Counted from the first letter of the stretch, positions 27,339-36,631 are shown. The stretch is 64,000 nt of DNA from Peptoniphilus sp. BV3C26 (GCF_000478985.1 NZ_AWXB01000018.1:1-64000); one strand, 5' to 3'. Notes: generated by a model from the sequence alone, not told the origin. Made by a program: numbers and translations.

Positions 27339-27393
27339 TTAACCTTGTGATATAATAACACTGTAGAAAGATACAAAATGGGAAGGAGGTAAA

Positions 27394-28268
27394 ATGAATA
27401 CTAAAGTAAAATTAATAAAAGCTTCAAATACAGGAGCAAGAAATAGAAATTCACTACATTTAGATTTAAAACGTGTTGCAGCATATTGTAGAGAAAGAAA
27501 ACAATGTTGGTGTGGTATTTGAAGAAGAAAATATAGATACTTTCAAGAAGAACTTGGCACACAAGTTCAATTTACAAAAAAATTAACTGGCAATGTGTAA
27601 GGTCAACAAAAAAAGGTAAAAAATATTGCCCTCATTCAAAAGGAATACAAGAAGCAGCAATAGAAAAAGCTTTTGTTGAAAGCTATAGGCAATTATGCCA
27701 TGCAGATTCAACAGTAATAGATGACTTTTTAAAAATTGTAGAAGAAGAAATAAATGATAATACTTTAGTCAAAGATTTGAAAAAGTTAGAAAACCAATTA
27801 AACAGAATCATTAGTCAAGAAAGAAAGTTAGTTGCTCTTCATTTAGAAGATAGTATAGACGAAGAAGTTTATGCTAAAAAGTATAAAAAACTTACAAAAC
27901 AAAAAGAAGAATTACTTGATGAAAAGAAAACACTGGAACTAACAATAAAAGATGAAAACTCTATTAAAGAAAGACTAAAGCAATTTAAAAAGGTCTTAGA
28001 AAACAAAGAAATTATAGAGGAATTTAACAGGACAGTATTTGAAAGCATAGTCGATAAAGTCGTGGTGGGTAGAATTGACAAAGAAGGAACAGTTCATCCA
28101 TATGACCTGACATTCTATTTCAAAACAGGAGTTAAAGATAGTCAAAATTCTAATAACTTTAAAGATAAAAGAAAAAATGCCAAAGACAATGACATTAATA
28201 AATTGTGCTCCTACAAGAATGACGAGGATAAAAAATTATGTTCCCAAGGAAAAGACAACGCATGTTGA
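27394..28268 (+). pseudogene. Large serine recombinase with deleted catalytic core
   Basis: The gene keeps both ends. From ATG 27394 (behind GGAGGT) it reads MNTKVKLIKASNTGARNRNS and KRVAAYCRE, the family start, then breaks before the catalytic region. The remains resume in other frames (KYCPHSKGIQEAAIEKAF) and end with a good C-terminus from about 27770. That part has a long coiled segment, then TVFESIVDKVVVGRID and DLTFYFK. Its final codons run into the rlmD-like junction at 28264. It cannot recombine DNA. A further shortened copy lies at 53838. Confidence 0.8.
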
Positions 28269-28298
28269 GAGCATAGCATTGTTGTCAAGAAAATAAAA
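28258..28298. repeat. att-type junction (recombinase end / rlmD-like core)
   Basis: GAGAGCATAGCATTGTTGTC followed by AAGAAAATAAAA (from 28267) matches the junctions at 54249 and 59188. In the rlmD frame it encodes ESIALLSRK and a stop; in the recombinase frame it is the recombinase tail. It marks the right end of an integrated element. Confidence 0.65.
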
Positions 28299-28299
28299 A

Positions 28300-28338
28300 A
28301 AGGCTTTCAAGGTCTTATAATCTTTTAAGCCTTTTTTT
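28300..28338 (+). terminator. Intrinsic terminator after the junction
   Basis: AAGGCTT pairs with AAGCCTT and a T run follows. A related hairpin, with GGCTT and AAGCC arms and the same GGTCTTATGATCTT-like loop, closes the next segment at 31361-31398. It fits a chromosomal rlmD terminator copied with the junction. Confidence 0.65.
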
Positions 28339-28530
28339 ATTTGGGAAATACATTGCGAAACATATCTAATATATATCCACTTTATATTATTAGGATAGGT
28401 GGGATATAGTTCCTAAAAGTGTTAAAATATAAGAGATTAGGAAAATAGTTTATGTTCTTTACGGAGAAATAATAATTTGATAGATGGGAAACATATGACA
28501 ATAGAAGAAAGGAAATAATGGAGGAACGGT

Positions 28531-30600
28531 ATGGACGCACATAAAGGAAATATCTATGAGATATTAAATGGAAATAAGCAGTTCTTGATTCCGGTTTATC
28601 AGAGATTTTATAGCTGGGATATTGATCAGTGTAGAAGGCTTTGGAATGATATTGTAGAAATGCAGAAACAAGGCAAGGTCGGTCATTTTGTCGGTTCTAT
28701 TGTAAACATTGCGGAGCAGGCAATGCCGACAGGTGTTCAAAAGTTTATGATCATTGACGGTCAACAGAGAATGACTACTTTAACATTACTTCTTTTGGCT
28801 CTTCGCGATTATGCAATAAAGAATCCTGATGATAAAACAATAAATGCTCGTCGCATAGATAATATGCTTTTAAAAAATGAGTATGAATATGGTGATGAAA
28901 GATATAAGCTGCTACTAACTGAAACAGATAGAGATATTCTCATAAGCCTTATTGAAAAAAAGCCGATTAGGGAAGGCACCAGATCAAGACTGATTGAAAA
29001 TTATAATTTTTTTTGCAATAAGATTGGCGGTAAAGAAATTCAGCCTTCTGAGGTATATGAGTCAATTGGAAAATTACAAATTGTTAATATCACATTAGAT
29101 CGAGCTGTTGATGATGCACAGGCAATTTTTGAAAGCTTGAATTCTACCGGCAAGGAACTTTCTGAATCTGATTTGATTCGTAATTACATATTGATGGGAT
29201 TGGAACCTTCAGAGCAAACCTATGTGTATGAACATTTGTGGCGACCTATGGAACAATTGTTTGTCTATGAAACTCAGGGAACAGTAATGGATGCTTTCTT
29301 CCGCCACTACCTAACTATGAAATTATCTCGTATTCCAAAGCAGGGACGCGTATATGAAGAGTTCAAGTTGTATCATTTGAATTGTGAGTTCGGAACTATA
29401 AGAGAACTGTGTCAAGATTTGTTGGAGTATGCAAAATATTATACAAATATTGTATTCGAGCGTAATTCCGACACGGGTTTAAAGAAATTATATGAGGATA
29501 TTATTGATTTAAAAATGGAAGTATCTTATCCATTCTTACTTAAAATTCATCGTGACTGCGATGAGGGGTTAATTACATTAGAGGAGCTCAAGGAAATTCT
29601 AAAGCTTTGCATTAGCTATGTATTAAGACGTTCAATTTGTGAGATTCCTACTAACTCACTGAACAAAACATTTGCAACGATAAAGAATTATATCAAACCA
29701 AATGATTATTTGAATTCAGTTAAGGCATTCTTCTTGATGCAAGAAACATACAAAGAATTCCCGGATAACGATAAATTTGAAGTCGCATTTGTCAGTCGTG
29801 ATATCTATAACATGCGTACTAGAAATTATATTCTTAGTAGTTTAGAAAACTTTGAAAATAAAGCTCCGATTATAATAGAGAATTACACAATTGAGCATAT
29901 TATGCCGCAGAATAAAAATCTATCTTTAGAGTGGCAAGCTGATCTTGGTGCTGATTGGCATGAGGTTCAGAAAAAGTATTTACATACAATCGGTAATCTT
30001 ACGTTGACTGCATATAATTCTGAGATGAGTGACAGGCATTTTTTGGAAAAGATGGATATGCCCGGAGGATTCAAAGAAAGTGCACTTAGACTTAATAAAT
30101 ATGTGGTTTTACAAAATGAATGGAATGAAGAACGTATAATAGAGAGAGCAAAGGAATTGGCGAAGAAAGCGGAATCTATTTGGCCATATCCAACTTTAAC
30201 GGCTGAAGAACTTGCAAAGTTTCAAGTAGAAGAAAAAACAACCACGAAGTATTCTTTGGAAACATATTATATGAATGATTTTACAAGAACATTATATGAA
30301 TCTTTGGATAAGCGAATTATGAATTTATCTCCGGCGGTAAAAAAGGAATATAAAAAGCTGTACATTGCATATAAACTTGATACTAATTTTGTAGATATTG
30401 TTCCCAAGAAATATAGATTGCGTCTTTCGATTAATATGAAGTTTTCAGATATTATCGATCCTAACGGTATTTGCAAAGATATTACCGGCATAGCGCGTTG
30501 GGGAAATGGCGATGTGGAAGTATCTATGAAGCATCAGGATGAATTAGACCAAATCATGGAAATTGTAAAACAATCCTTTGACGCACAGGCAGAATTATGA
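28531..30600 (+). CDS. DUF262/DUF1524 protein, GmrSD-like restriction enzyme
   Basis: The 689-residue protein starts at ATG 28531 after GGAGGAACGGT. The N-terminal DUF262 part has FLIPVYQRFYSW (about 17) and IDGQQRMTTL (about 74), a nucleotide-handling motif. Near 452-500 lies the HNH-type DUF1524 region, TIEHIMPQNK and HTIGNLTLTAYNSEMSD. The C-terminus (550-689) looks like the DUF5655 domain. In the GmrSD family such proteins cut modified phage DNA. It is a lone gene on a segment between two rlmD-like junctions, a common place for defence cargo. No methylase is nearby, consistent with a type IV-like role. Confidence 0.85.
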   Translation: MDAHKGNIYEILNGNKQFLIPVYQRFYSWDIDQCRRLWNDIVEMQKQGKVGHFVGSIVNIAEQAMPTGVQKFMIIDGQQRMTTLTLLLLALRDYAIKNPDDKTINARRIDNMLLKNEYEYGDERYKLLLTETDRDILISLIEKKPIREGTRSRLIENYNFFCNKIGGKEIQPSEVYESIGKLQIVNITLDRAVDDAQAIFESLNSTGKELSESDLIRNYILMGLEPSEQTYVYEHLWRPMEQLFVYETQGTVMDAFFRHYLTMKLSRIPKQGRVYEEFKLYHLNCEFGTIRELCQDLLEYAKYYTNIVFERNSDTGLKKLYEDIIDLKMEVSYPFLLKIHRDCDEGLITLEELKEILKLCISYVLRRSICEIPTNSLNKTFATIKNYIKPNDYLNSVKAFFLMQETYKEFPDNDKFEVAFVSRDIYNMRTRNYILSSLENFENKAPIIIENYTIEHIMPQNKNLSLEWQADLGADWHEVQKKYLHTIGNLTLTAYNSEMSDRHFLEKMDMPGGFKESALRLNKYVVLQNEWNEERIIERAKELAKKAESIWPYPTLTAEELAKFQVEEKTTTKYSLETYYMNDFTRTLYESLDKRIMNLSPAVKKEYKKLYIAYKLDTNFVDIVPKKYRLRLSINMKFSDIIDPNGICKDITGIARWGNGDVEVSMKHQDELDQIMEIVKQSFDAQAEL

Positions 30601-30669
30601 TTATTAAAGAAAAGTCGATACTAAATATAACAAGATAAGATAGAAGATATATTAGAAAGGAAATAGATT

Positions 30670-31332
30670 ATGCATATACTGTTGGTGACTGTTAGAATAT
30701 TTTTGGCTGCCTTTTTAGGGGCGATTATTGGAATAGAAAGAGAAATTAAAAACAGAGCAGCCGGCTTTAGAACTCACATTATTGTAAGTGTTGGAGCGTG
30801 CTTGATTATGCTGATAGGCATAGACGGCATTGGCGCGATCTCTTCTGACAGGGCGAGAGACACGGCAAGAATTGCAGGCCAAGTTATAAGCGGAATCGGT
30901 TTTTTAGGTGCCGGAACTATACTTCAAAAAAAGGATAAGGTTTCAGGTCTTACCACAGCTGCAACTCTATGGTTATCTGCAGCGATTGGACTTGCAGTGG
31001 GAATCGGTTACTATGAAGGAGCAATCATTGCAACTGCAATCTGTCTATTAACTTTGATATCTCTTAAGTGGGTTGGTGACTTATTTAATAACAGAGTGAC
31101 TAAGTCTTATACTATGATATTTGATACTGTTAACTTCGATCAGGATAAGTTTATAGAATTTACTTCAAGTGAAGATATAGAAGTGAGGAAAATAGAAATA
31201 ATTGACGAGGACATGGATGATAAATCAATGATTGAAGTGAGCTTATCTTTTCATAAAAGTTATAATATTGGTGAGTTTTTCAAAAATCTAAAATCAGAAC
31301 TTAGTTTAAAATCCGTTAAATTAAGTGGTTAA
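30670..31332 (+). CDS. MgtC/SapB-family membrane protein
   Basis: This 220-residue protein has four or five membrane helices in the first 135 residues, with the family signatures GAIIGIEREIKNRAAGFRTH near the start and ISGIGFLGAGTIL near 75. A cytoplasmic ACT-like domain follows (140-220). MgtC proteins influence growth at low magnesium and membrane potential by acting on ATP synthase or transporters. It stands alone, 70 bases after the DUF262 gene, with AGAAAGGAAAT before the start. A role in metal stress would match the island, but this is only inferred. Confidence 0.85.
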   Translation: MHILLVTVRIFLAAFLGAIIGIEREIKNRAAGFRTHIIVSVGACLIMLIGIDGIGAISSDRARDTARIAGQVISGIGFLGAGTILQKKDKVSGLTTAATLWLSAAIGLAVGIGYYEGAIIATAICLLTLISLKWVGDLFNNRVTKSYTMIFDTVNFDQDKFIEFTSSEDIEVRKIEIIDEDMDDKSMIEVSLSFHKSYNIGEFFKNLKSELSLKSVKLSG

Positions 31333-31360
31333 AATGATTAATAAAGTAAATAAAAATAGC

Positions 31361-31398
31361 CGGCTTTTAGGTCTTATGATCTTGGAAGCCATTTTTTT
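31361..31398 (+). terminator. Intrinsic terminator after mgtC-like gene
   Basis: GGCTTTTAGG pairs imperfectly with CTTGGAAGCC, and ATTTTTTT follows. It resembles the hairpin at 28300, so it may come from a second copy of the same flank. Confidence 0.6.
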
Positions 31399-31551
31399 AT
31401 TTGGAAAATACCTTCAGTAGATTTAAAACATTTTGGATTTATTGAGGGATGGGGAAGTATCATTTAATGATTAAGTATAACTTTAAAACAAGTACTTACT
31501 AAAACGCAGCTTCAAGCGAGCTGTTTTTTCTGATTTACGCACTATAAAGAA

Positions 31552-32175
31552 GATTGTATAATAGAAAAAGCAAGAAAAAACGCCGAAGAAAATCAAATAA
31601 AAAACGCAAGATTCATATCAGGAAAAGTAGAAAACATAATAGACAAACTAACAGAAGAAAAAGTCTATAACAAAGTCATACTTGACCCGCCAAGAAGCGG
31701 AGTAGAAAAAACAGTCTTAGAAAGGCTCTTAAAACTTGAACCAGAAAAAATAGGCTATATATCATGTAACCCATCAACCCAAGCAAGAGATTTAAAAATA
31801 TTAAAAGAAAAATATAAAGTAGAAAAAGTAATGCCCATAGACATGTTTGCCCACTCAAGCCATGTGGAGACGGTAGCACTTTTGTCCAAACTCGATGTCG
31901 ATAAGCATATAAATATTGAAATTGAGCTGGATGAGCTTGATTTGACAAGTGCTGAAAGTAAGGCAACATATGCTCAAATCAAAGAATATGTTTGGAATAA
32001 ATTTCAATTAAAAGTTCCAACATTATATATTGCACAGATAAAAAGGAAATGTGGAATAGAATTACGAGAACATTACAACAAGTCTAAAAAGGAGAAACAA
32101 ATTATTCCACAGTGTACACCTGAAAAAGAAGAAGCCATCATGGATGCTTTGAGACACTTCAAAATGATTGAATAG
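31552..32175 (+). pseudogene. rlmD/rumA 3' part with element-derived C-terminus
   Basis: The open frame from 31552 reads KARKNAEENQIKNARFISGK, ILDPPRSGVEK, ISCNPSTQARD and SHVETVALLSKL. These are the catalytic end of 23S rRNA (uracil-5)-methyltransferase, with the motif-IV DPPRSG and the catalytic Cys in SCNPSTQARD. The N-terminal two thirds, with the TRAM domain and SAM site, are missing. Instead of ending after LLSK the frame continues about 95 residues (LDELDLTSAESKATYAQIKE through DALRHFKM). Such extensions are added when an element integrates in the gene's 3' end. Confidence 0.75.
31858..31890. repeat. att-type junction inside rlmD remnant
   Basis: CATGTGGAGACGGTAGCACT and TTTGTCCAAACT correspond to the same codons (HVETVALLSK) as the 54249 and 59188 junctions. 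They share TTTTGTCCAAACT with base 8-20 of the window. It is the left-type junction, with rlmD coding upstream and foreign DNA downstream. Confidence 0.6.
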
Positions 32176-32325
32176 AAAAGAATGACAGCATATGACTTTC
32201 TGCATTTATGACATTCCTACTTGGTATAGGAACAGCTATTATTCCTCTCTTACGAGGTATCAATCAGAAAATAGGCTCAATATAAAGATTTATAGGATCC
32301 TTTTTATATTTAAAGGAGCGTTGAA

Positions 32326-32943
32326 ATGATTGACAAAAGCAATAAAAAATTTTGGGATAAATTTGCTAAGCTATATGCTCCTTTCATGAAAAAAGACAAA
32401 GGAGTATATGATAAAGTATGCGAATACATTCGTCCTCATTTGAATAAAGACATGGAGGTGCTTGAACTCGCTTGTGGATCAGGACAATTATCGTTTAGTC
32501 TTTCAAAGCATACGAAAAGTTGGATCGGTACAGATTTTTCCGAACAAATGATTTTCGAGGCTAAAAAGGGGGAATACGAAAATCTTACATTTGAAACAGC
32601 CGATGCAACAGCATTATCCTATTCGCATGAAAAATTTGATTGTGTGTTAATTGCTAATGCACTTCATATTATGCCTAAACCGGATGAGGCGATGAAAGAA
32701 ATATATAGGGTGTTAAAACCTAATGGGACTTTGTTCGCCCCCACTTTTCTATGGAAAGAGGGAAAACAAAGAAAAATGATAAAAAGTTTGATGTCTATTT
32801 TAGGATTTAAGATGTATCAAGAATGGGATAAAAAGGAATTTGAAGATTTTATTAAAGAATATGGATTTTCAGTAGTTGAAATGAAATTGGCACATGGGGG
32901 TCTTGCACCGATTGGTGTGATGATTGCTCAAAAAGTGGCTTAA
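32326..32943 (+). CDS. Class I SAM-dependent methyltransferase
   Basis: This 205-residue protein starts at ATG 32326 behind AAAGGAG. Motif I is VLELACGSGQLS (about 45), motif II IGTDFSEQM, and motif IV FDCVLIANALHIM with motif post-I around EAKKGEYENLTFETADAT. This is the Methyltransf_11 fold. The C-terminus FEDFIKEYGFSVVEMKLAHG has the small-molecule methyltransferase style. The substrate is unknown. Methyltransferases of this kind often stand next to YbtPQ-like cassettes; a truncated relative may lie at 52321. Confidence 0.85.
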   Translation: MIDKSNKKFWDKFAKLYAPFMKKDKGVYDKVCEYIRPHLNKDMEVLELACGSGQLSFSLSKHTKSWIGTDFSEQMIFEAKKGEYENLTFETADATALSYSHEKFDCVLIANALHIMPKPDEAMKEIYRVLKPNGTLFAPTFLWKEGKQRKMIKSLMSILGFKMYQEWDKKEFEDFIKEYGFSVVEMKLAHGGLAPIGVMIAQKVA

Positions 32944-32992
32944 CAGATTCTATTCTTATGATTTAAAAAATTTCATCAAAATGGTAACCAAA

Positions 32993-33018
32993 GGCGATAG
33001 AAAAACTATCGTCTTTTT
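32993..33018 (+). terminator. Intrinsic terminator
   Basis: GGCGATAG, loop AAAAA, CTATCGTC, then TTTTT. The stem has one G-U-type position. It closes the methyltransferase gene. Confidence 0.75.
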
Positions 33019-33046
33019 CTTATGGGGCTTATAGCACCAGTTCGAA

Positions 33047-33065
33047 CCACCCGTTTTACGGGTGG
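33047..33065. other. Perfect GC-rich hairpin
   Basis: CCACCCG-TTTTA-CGGGTGG is a 7-bp perfect stem in an AT-rich intergenic region, preceded by AGTTCGAA. There is no T run. It could be a mobile-element end or a protein-binding hairpin. Confidence 0.4.
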
Positions 33066-33128
33066 CACCGACTTCATACAAATAAATATGTAAATCAGTA
33101 AAATTTCTAAAAAAACATCTTACAACTA

Positions 33129-33157
33129 TTGTTAGATAAAACTAACTGATGTATAAT
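33129..33157 (+). promoter_or_regulatory. tetR promoter overlapped by GTTAG-N6-CTAAC (cassette 4)
   Basis: TTGTTA (33129-33134), 17 bases, TATAAT (33152-33157) form a promoter. The palindrome GTTAG-ATAAAA-CTAAC (33131-33146) lies across the -35 and spacer, so a bound repressor would exclude RNA polymerase. This is the fourth box of this type. Confidence 0.7.
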
Positions 33158-33234
33158 CAATAATATCATTATTGATAATTCGATTATTGATTATATTATT
33201 AAAATTAAAGTTTTGTAAGAATGGAGGAATGGAC

Positions 33235-33861
33235 ATGGCAAATAGAAACCATGAACTTGATAAACCAATCATTGAAGCTGCTAAAATAGAGTTTTTGCAA
33301 AATGGATTTCAGGCTGCTTCAATAGGCAATATTGCTAAAAGAGCGGGAGTTACAACGGGAGCAATCTATACAAGGTATAAAGGGAAAGATGAACTTTTTT
33401 ATAGTTTGATAAAAGAATTTTTAGAAGCTATAAGTGTGAAAAGAAAAGAGAACGAATACTCGTATAGGGAATATTGCGTAGATAAAAACTTTGATCATTT
33501 CTTGCGTAGCATTCAGAAAGAAACCAAAGGATATGTAGATGTGTTATTTAAATATTACGAGGAGTGCAAACTATTACTTTGCTCAAGTAAAGGCAGTTCT
33601 GTAGAAGCAATGTTTCGTGAAATGATGAATAATAAAATTTCCATAACAAAACAATTTATAAGGGAAAATATAGACCCGAATATAAGTGAGATGAAATTAG
33701 ATTTGGTAGAGCTTTTAATGAATCAACAATTTAGTGCTTTTAAATTAGTGGTTGAAAAAGGATATAGCAAAGAGGAGACAATCGAGTACATAAAAATGCT
33801 CGGCGAATTTATTGGGGCGGGTTGGGAAAAGATATTTGATGAAATTATAAATAGGTATTGA
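33235..33861 (+). CDS. TetR/AcrR-family transcriptional regulator (cassette 4)
   Basis: I take ATG 33235, seven bases after GGAGG; longer starts at 33229 or 33172 lack spacing. The 208-residue protein has a TetR helix-turn-helix (PIIEAAKIEFLQNGFQAAS, VTTGAIYTRYKGK) and a helical C-terminus with CKLLLCSSKGS, the segment typical of a large Clostridial TetR group. It differs clearly from the TetR proteins of cassettes 1 and 3. The EcfA fusion gene begins 4 bases after its stop, so the regulator heads the operon. Confidence 0.88.
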   Translation: MANRNHELDKPIIEAAKIEFLQNGFQAASIGNIAKRAGVTTGAIYTRYKGKDELFYSLIKEFLEAISVKRKENEYSYREYCVDKNFDHFLRSIQKETKGYVDVLFKYYEECKLLLCSSKGSSVEAMFREMMNNKISITKQFIRENIDPNISEMKLDLVELLMNQQFSAFKLVVEKGYSKEETIEYIKMLGEFIGAGWEKIFDEIINRY

Positions 33862-33865
33862 ATTT

Positions 33866-36031
33866 ATGTACGATAAAGGCGAGAAGGATGAAAATATTTT
33901 AGATTTTAAAATAGATTTTTCCTATGAAGGCAAAAAGGAAAAGTCGTTAGATGATGTAATTGGCAACATATCAAAAGGAGATTGCATAGTTCTTTGTGGC
34001 GAAAGTGGATGTGGAAAATCAACATTACTTAGGTGCTTAAACCATTTAATACCGGAGTTCTATAATGGAATATTTAATGGCTATATCTTGGTAAATAGCA
34101 ACAATATAGAAAACAAGAACATTGGAGAAGTTGGAGAATTGATTTCGTCCGTTTTTCAAGATCCAAGAAGTCAATTTTTTACAATGGTAAGCGATACGGA
34201 AGTATCTTTTGGACTTGAAAATAAAGGGTTAAGCCATGAAATAATAAAAAGAAGAACAGAAGAAGCTTTTTCAAAATTTGGCTTGGAGTATTTGAAAAAC
34301 AGGGAAGTATTCAAACTTTCAAGCGGAGAGCGTCAACTAATAGCGATTATGTCTGCTTGGGCAATGGATACGGATATTGTTTTACTTGACGAGCCAACTG
34401 CAAACTTAGATTATTTAGCCATAGAAAAACTGAAAAATATCTTATTGCTTCTAAAAGAAGATGGAAAAACTCTAATAATCAGTGAACATAGGCTTTACTA
34501 TTTGAAAGAGTTGGCTGATGAATATTGGCTAATAAAAAATGGAAGCTTTTATGAAAAGTATGATAAGGACGATTTTAAGATATTTTCTAAGGATGAATTA
34601 AATAATTTGTGTTTACGAGTTACGGATTTGAAGCAGATTGAGGTTCAGAAGAAGTGTTCTAATGTTGTCAATGATAAATTAGAGGTAAAAAATATATCCT
34701 TTGGATATAAAAAACAACATATTTTAAATGATTTGTCGTTTACAGCTTATTTGGGAGAAGTGACTTGCTTGATTGGCAAAAATGGTTCAGGTAAAACCAC
34801 CTTAGGAAAATGTATATGTGGACTATTGAAACCACAAAAGGGAAGAGTTTTTCTAAAGGGAAAAGAATTGAGCCATAGGCAGCTATCGCAGGATAGCCTC
34901 TTTATTATGCAAGAAGCTGAATTTCAATTTTTTACAAATTCTGTATTATCTGAACTGAAGTACGGTGTAAATCGAAACAAATATGATGAGATAGAAGTTC
35001 TACTTAAAAAGTTTGATATGTGGAAATATCGTGATAGACATCCATTTTCTCTTTCAGGTGGGCAAATGCAAAAATTAACATTAATGATGGCGTATCTTTC
35101 GGATAAAAGTGTGGTTATTTTAGATGAACCAACCTCAGGAATGGACAAAAAAAGTTTAGATACTGTAGTGGGATTGATAAACGATATGAAAAAGAAAAAA
35201 ATCGTGATAACAATTAGCCATGACTTAGAATTTATTTCATCAGTTGCGGATAAATGTTTGGAACTTGATGATGGAACGATACAAAGGATTTGTGAAGTAA
35301 AAGAGAATAGAGATATTGAAAGCATTAAAAGTATATTTGAAAAAGATTTAGAACATCAACCTCCGACAAAAAGAGAAAAAAATCTTTTAGATTCGAGAAC
35401 AAATATTTTGTTTTGGCTTCTTTGTATGGTTGCAGTAGGAATCGACAATAAAAGTTTGATTTTTGAATGCAATTTATTAGCTCTCGTTTTTTCTCTTGCA
35501 AATAGAAGATATAAGACTTTAGGAATTACTTCTGTCATTATAGGGCTTATTTACGGTCTTGAAATCATATATCCGAATGAAATTACAATATTTACGGCAA
35601 ATTTGTTTCCTAGATTTATTTTAATATTTCTACTATTTCCTATTATTCTTGGAGGTAGAGGGACAACAAATATGCTTGCGGGACTTAGAAAAATAAGAAT
35701 GCCTGAGAAGTTATTATTGATTCTTGCAGTTTCTTTCAGGTTTTTCCCGGTGCTAAGGAATGATTTTAAATTACTTAGACAGGTGCTTAGAAATAGAGGA
35801 AGTTGCAAGCATAAAAATATAATAAAAGAAAAAATAGAGTATCTTGAGGCTCTGATTGTATCACTCATTTTTCGAGTGGTAAGAATAGGCGAAACTTTAT
35901 CAGCTTCAGCAGAAACAAGAGGAATTGCTTTAAATCATAAAAAATCTTCTTATGTTACTTTACAGTTCAATTTATGCGATTACATATTGATGATTGGAAT
36001 GATAGTAATTTTGATGATAAATATTTTATAA
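33866..36031 (+). CDS. ECF transporter A-A'-T triple fusion (cassette 4)
   Basis: One 721-residue chain combines three subunits. ATPase 1 has GESGCGKST (about 50), FQDPRSQFF, LSSGERQL (about 150) and LLDEPTANLD. ATPase 2 starts near 270 with GKNGSGKTT (about 305), LSGGQMQK (about 395) and ILDEPTSGMD. From about 505 to 721 there is a membrane T component with helices and the coupling motifs VLRNRGS and ASAETRGIAL. Cassette 3 has the same parts as two separate genes in T-A order. The two ATP sites look intact. The single chain would fix the ATPases to the scaffold at one-to-one ratio. The weak ribosome site suggests coupling with tetR. Confidence 0.88.
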   Translation: MYDKGEKDENILDFKIDFSYEGKKEKSLDDVIGNISKGDCIVLCGESGCGKSTLLRCLNHLIPEFYNGIFNGYILVNSNNIENKNIGEVGELISSVFQDPRSQFFTMVSDTEVSFGLENKGLSHEIIKRRTEEAFSKFGLEYLKNREVFKLSSGERQLIAIMSAWAMDTDIVLLDEPTANLDYLAIEKLKNILLLLKEDGKTLIISEHRLYYLKELADEYWLIKNGSFYEKYDKDDFKIFSKDELNNLCLRVTDLKQIEVQKKCSNVVNDKLEVKNISFGYKKQHILNDLSFTAYLGEVTCLIGKNGSGKTTLGKCICGLLKPQKGRVFLKGKELSHRQLSQDSLFIMQEAEFQFFTNSVLSELKYGVNRNKYDEIEVLLKKFDMWKYRDRHPFSLSGGQMQKLTLMMAYLSDKSVVILDEPTSGMDKKSLDTVVGLINDMKKKKIVITISHDLEFISSVADKCLELDDGTIQRICEVKENRDIESIKSIFEKDLEHQPPTKREKNLLDSRTNILFWLLCMVAVGIDNKSLIFECNLLALVFSLANRRYKTLGITSVIIGLIYGLEIIYPNEITIFTANLFPRFILIFLLFPIILGGRGTTNMLAGLRKIRMPEKLLLILAVSFRFFPVLRNDFKLLRQVLRNRGSCKHKNIIKEKIEYLEALIVSLIFRVVRIGETLSASAETRGIALNHKKSSYVTLQFNLCDYILMIGMIVILMINIL

Positions 36032-36049
36032 AAATAGGAGGACTTAATC

Positions 36050-36631
36050 ATGCAGAAAAACAAATTGAAAGCGAAAGATATCATTACAGTTACTTTATTA
36101 TCATTGTGTAACATTTTGATATTTTCGATAGGAACATTCATGTATGCAACACCAATTACCATACTCTTAACACCGGTGTTTTACTCATTATTACAGGGTA
36201 TTGTTTTCTATGTTATCGGAGTGAAAGTGAAAAAAAGAGGAGCGTTTTTTATATATTCCCTTATTCAAGGAGTGATAGCATTCTATCCACCATATATTTT
36301 GATGTTTGTAATTTCAGGATTGATAGCAGAGTTTTTATTATATAAAAAAGGTTATGGTAATTTAAAAGTTATTGGAATCAGCTATGTTATTCAGCAAACT
36401 TTGGCTTCAATTGGAAGTGTAATTTATCCATATACAATAGCCTTGAATAAAACTATAGGAGCCATGAAAGAAAAGGAGTTAGCTTCAAATATTATAGCGG
36501 CAGGCAAAATGATTTCTTCTTGGGGAACGCTGATTTTACTTGCCTTAGTTATAGTTTCAGCAATTGCAGGAGCTTATATAAGTAGCAAGGTCGTAAGGAA
36601 ACATATTTTAGAAAAAGAAGCTAATGCATAG
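36050..36631 (+). CDS. ECF transporter S component (cassette 4)
   Basis: This 193-residue membrane protein starts at ATG 36050 behind AGGAGG. It has five or six helices and opens with KLKAKDIITVTLLSLCNILI, the usual S-component start. It resembles the cassette 3 S protein in layout, with the same GLIAEF/GIIAEL segment, but is well diverged, so the ligand may differ. It lies between its ATPase-scaffold fusion and an ABC pair. Confidence 0.8.
   Translation: MQKNKLKAKDIITVTLLSLCNILIFSIGTFMYATPITILLTPVFYSLLQGIVFYVIGVKVKKRGAFFIYSLIQGVIAFYPPYILMFVISGLIAEFLLYKKGYGNLKVIGISYVIQQTLASIGSVIYPYTIALNKTIGAMKEKELASNIIAAGKMISSWGTLILLALVIVSAIAGAYISSKVVRKHILEKEANA

Noticed and set aside
33036-33066. AGTTCGAA followed by a GC hairpin, suggesting a tRNA arm
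   Set aside because: No acceptor, D or anticodon stem can be formed around it, and no CCA end fits.
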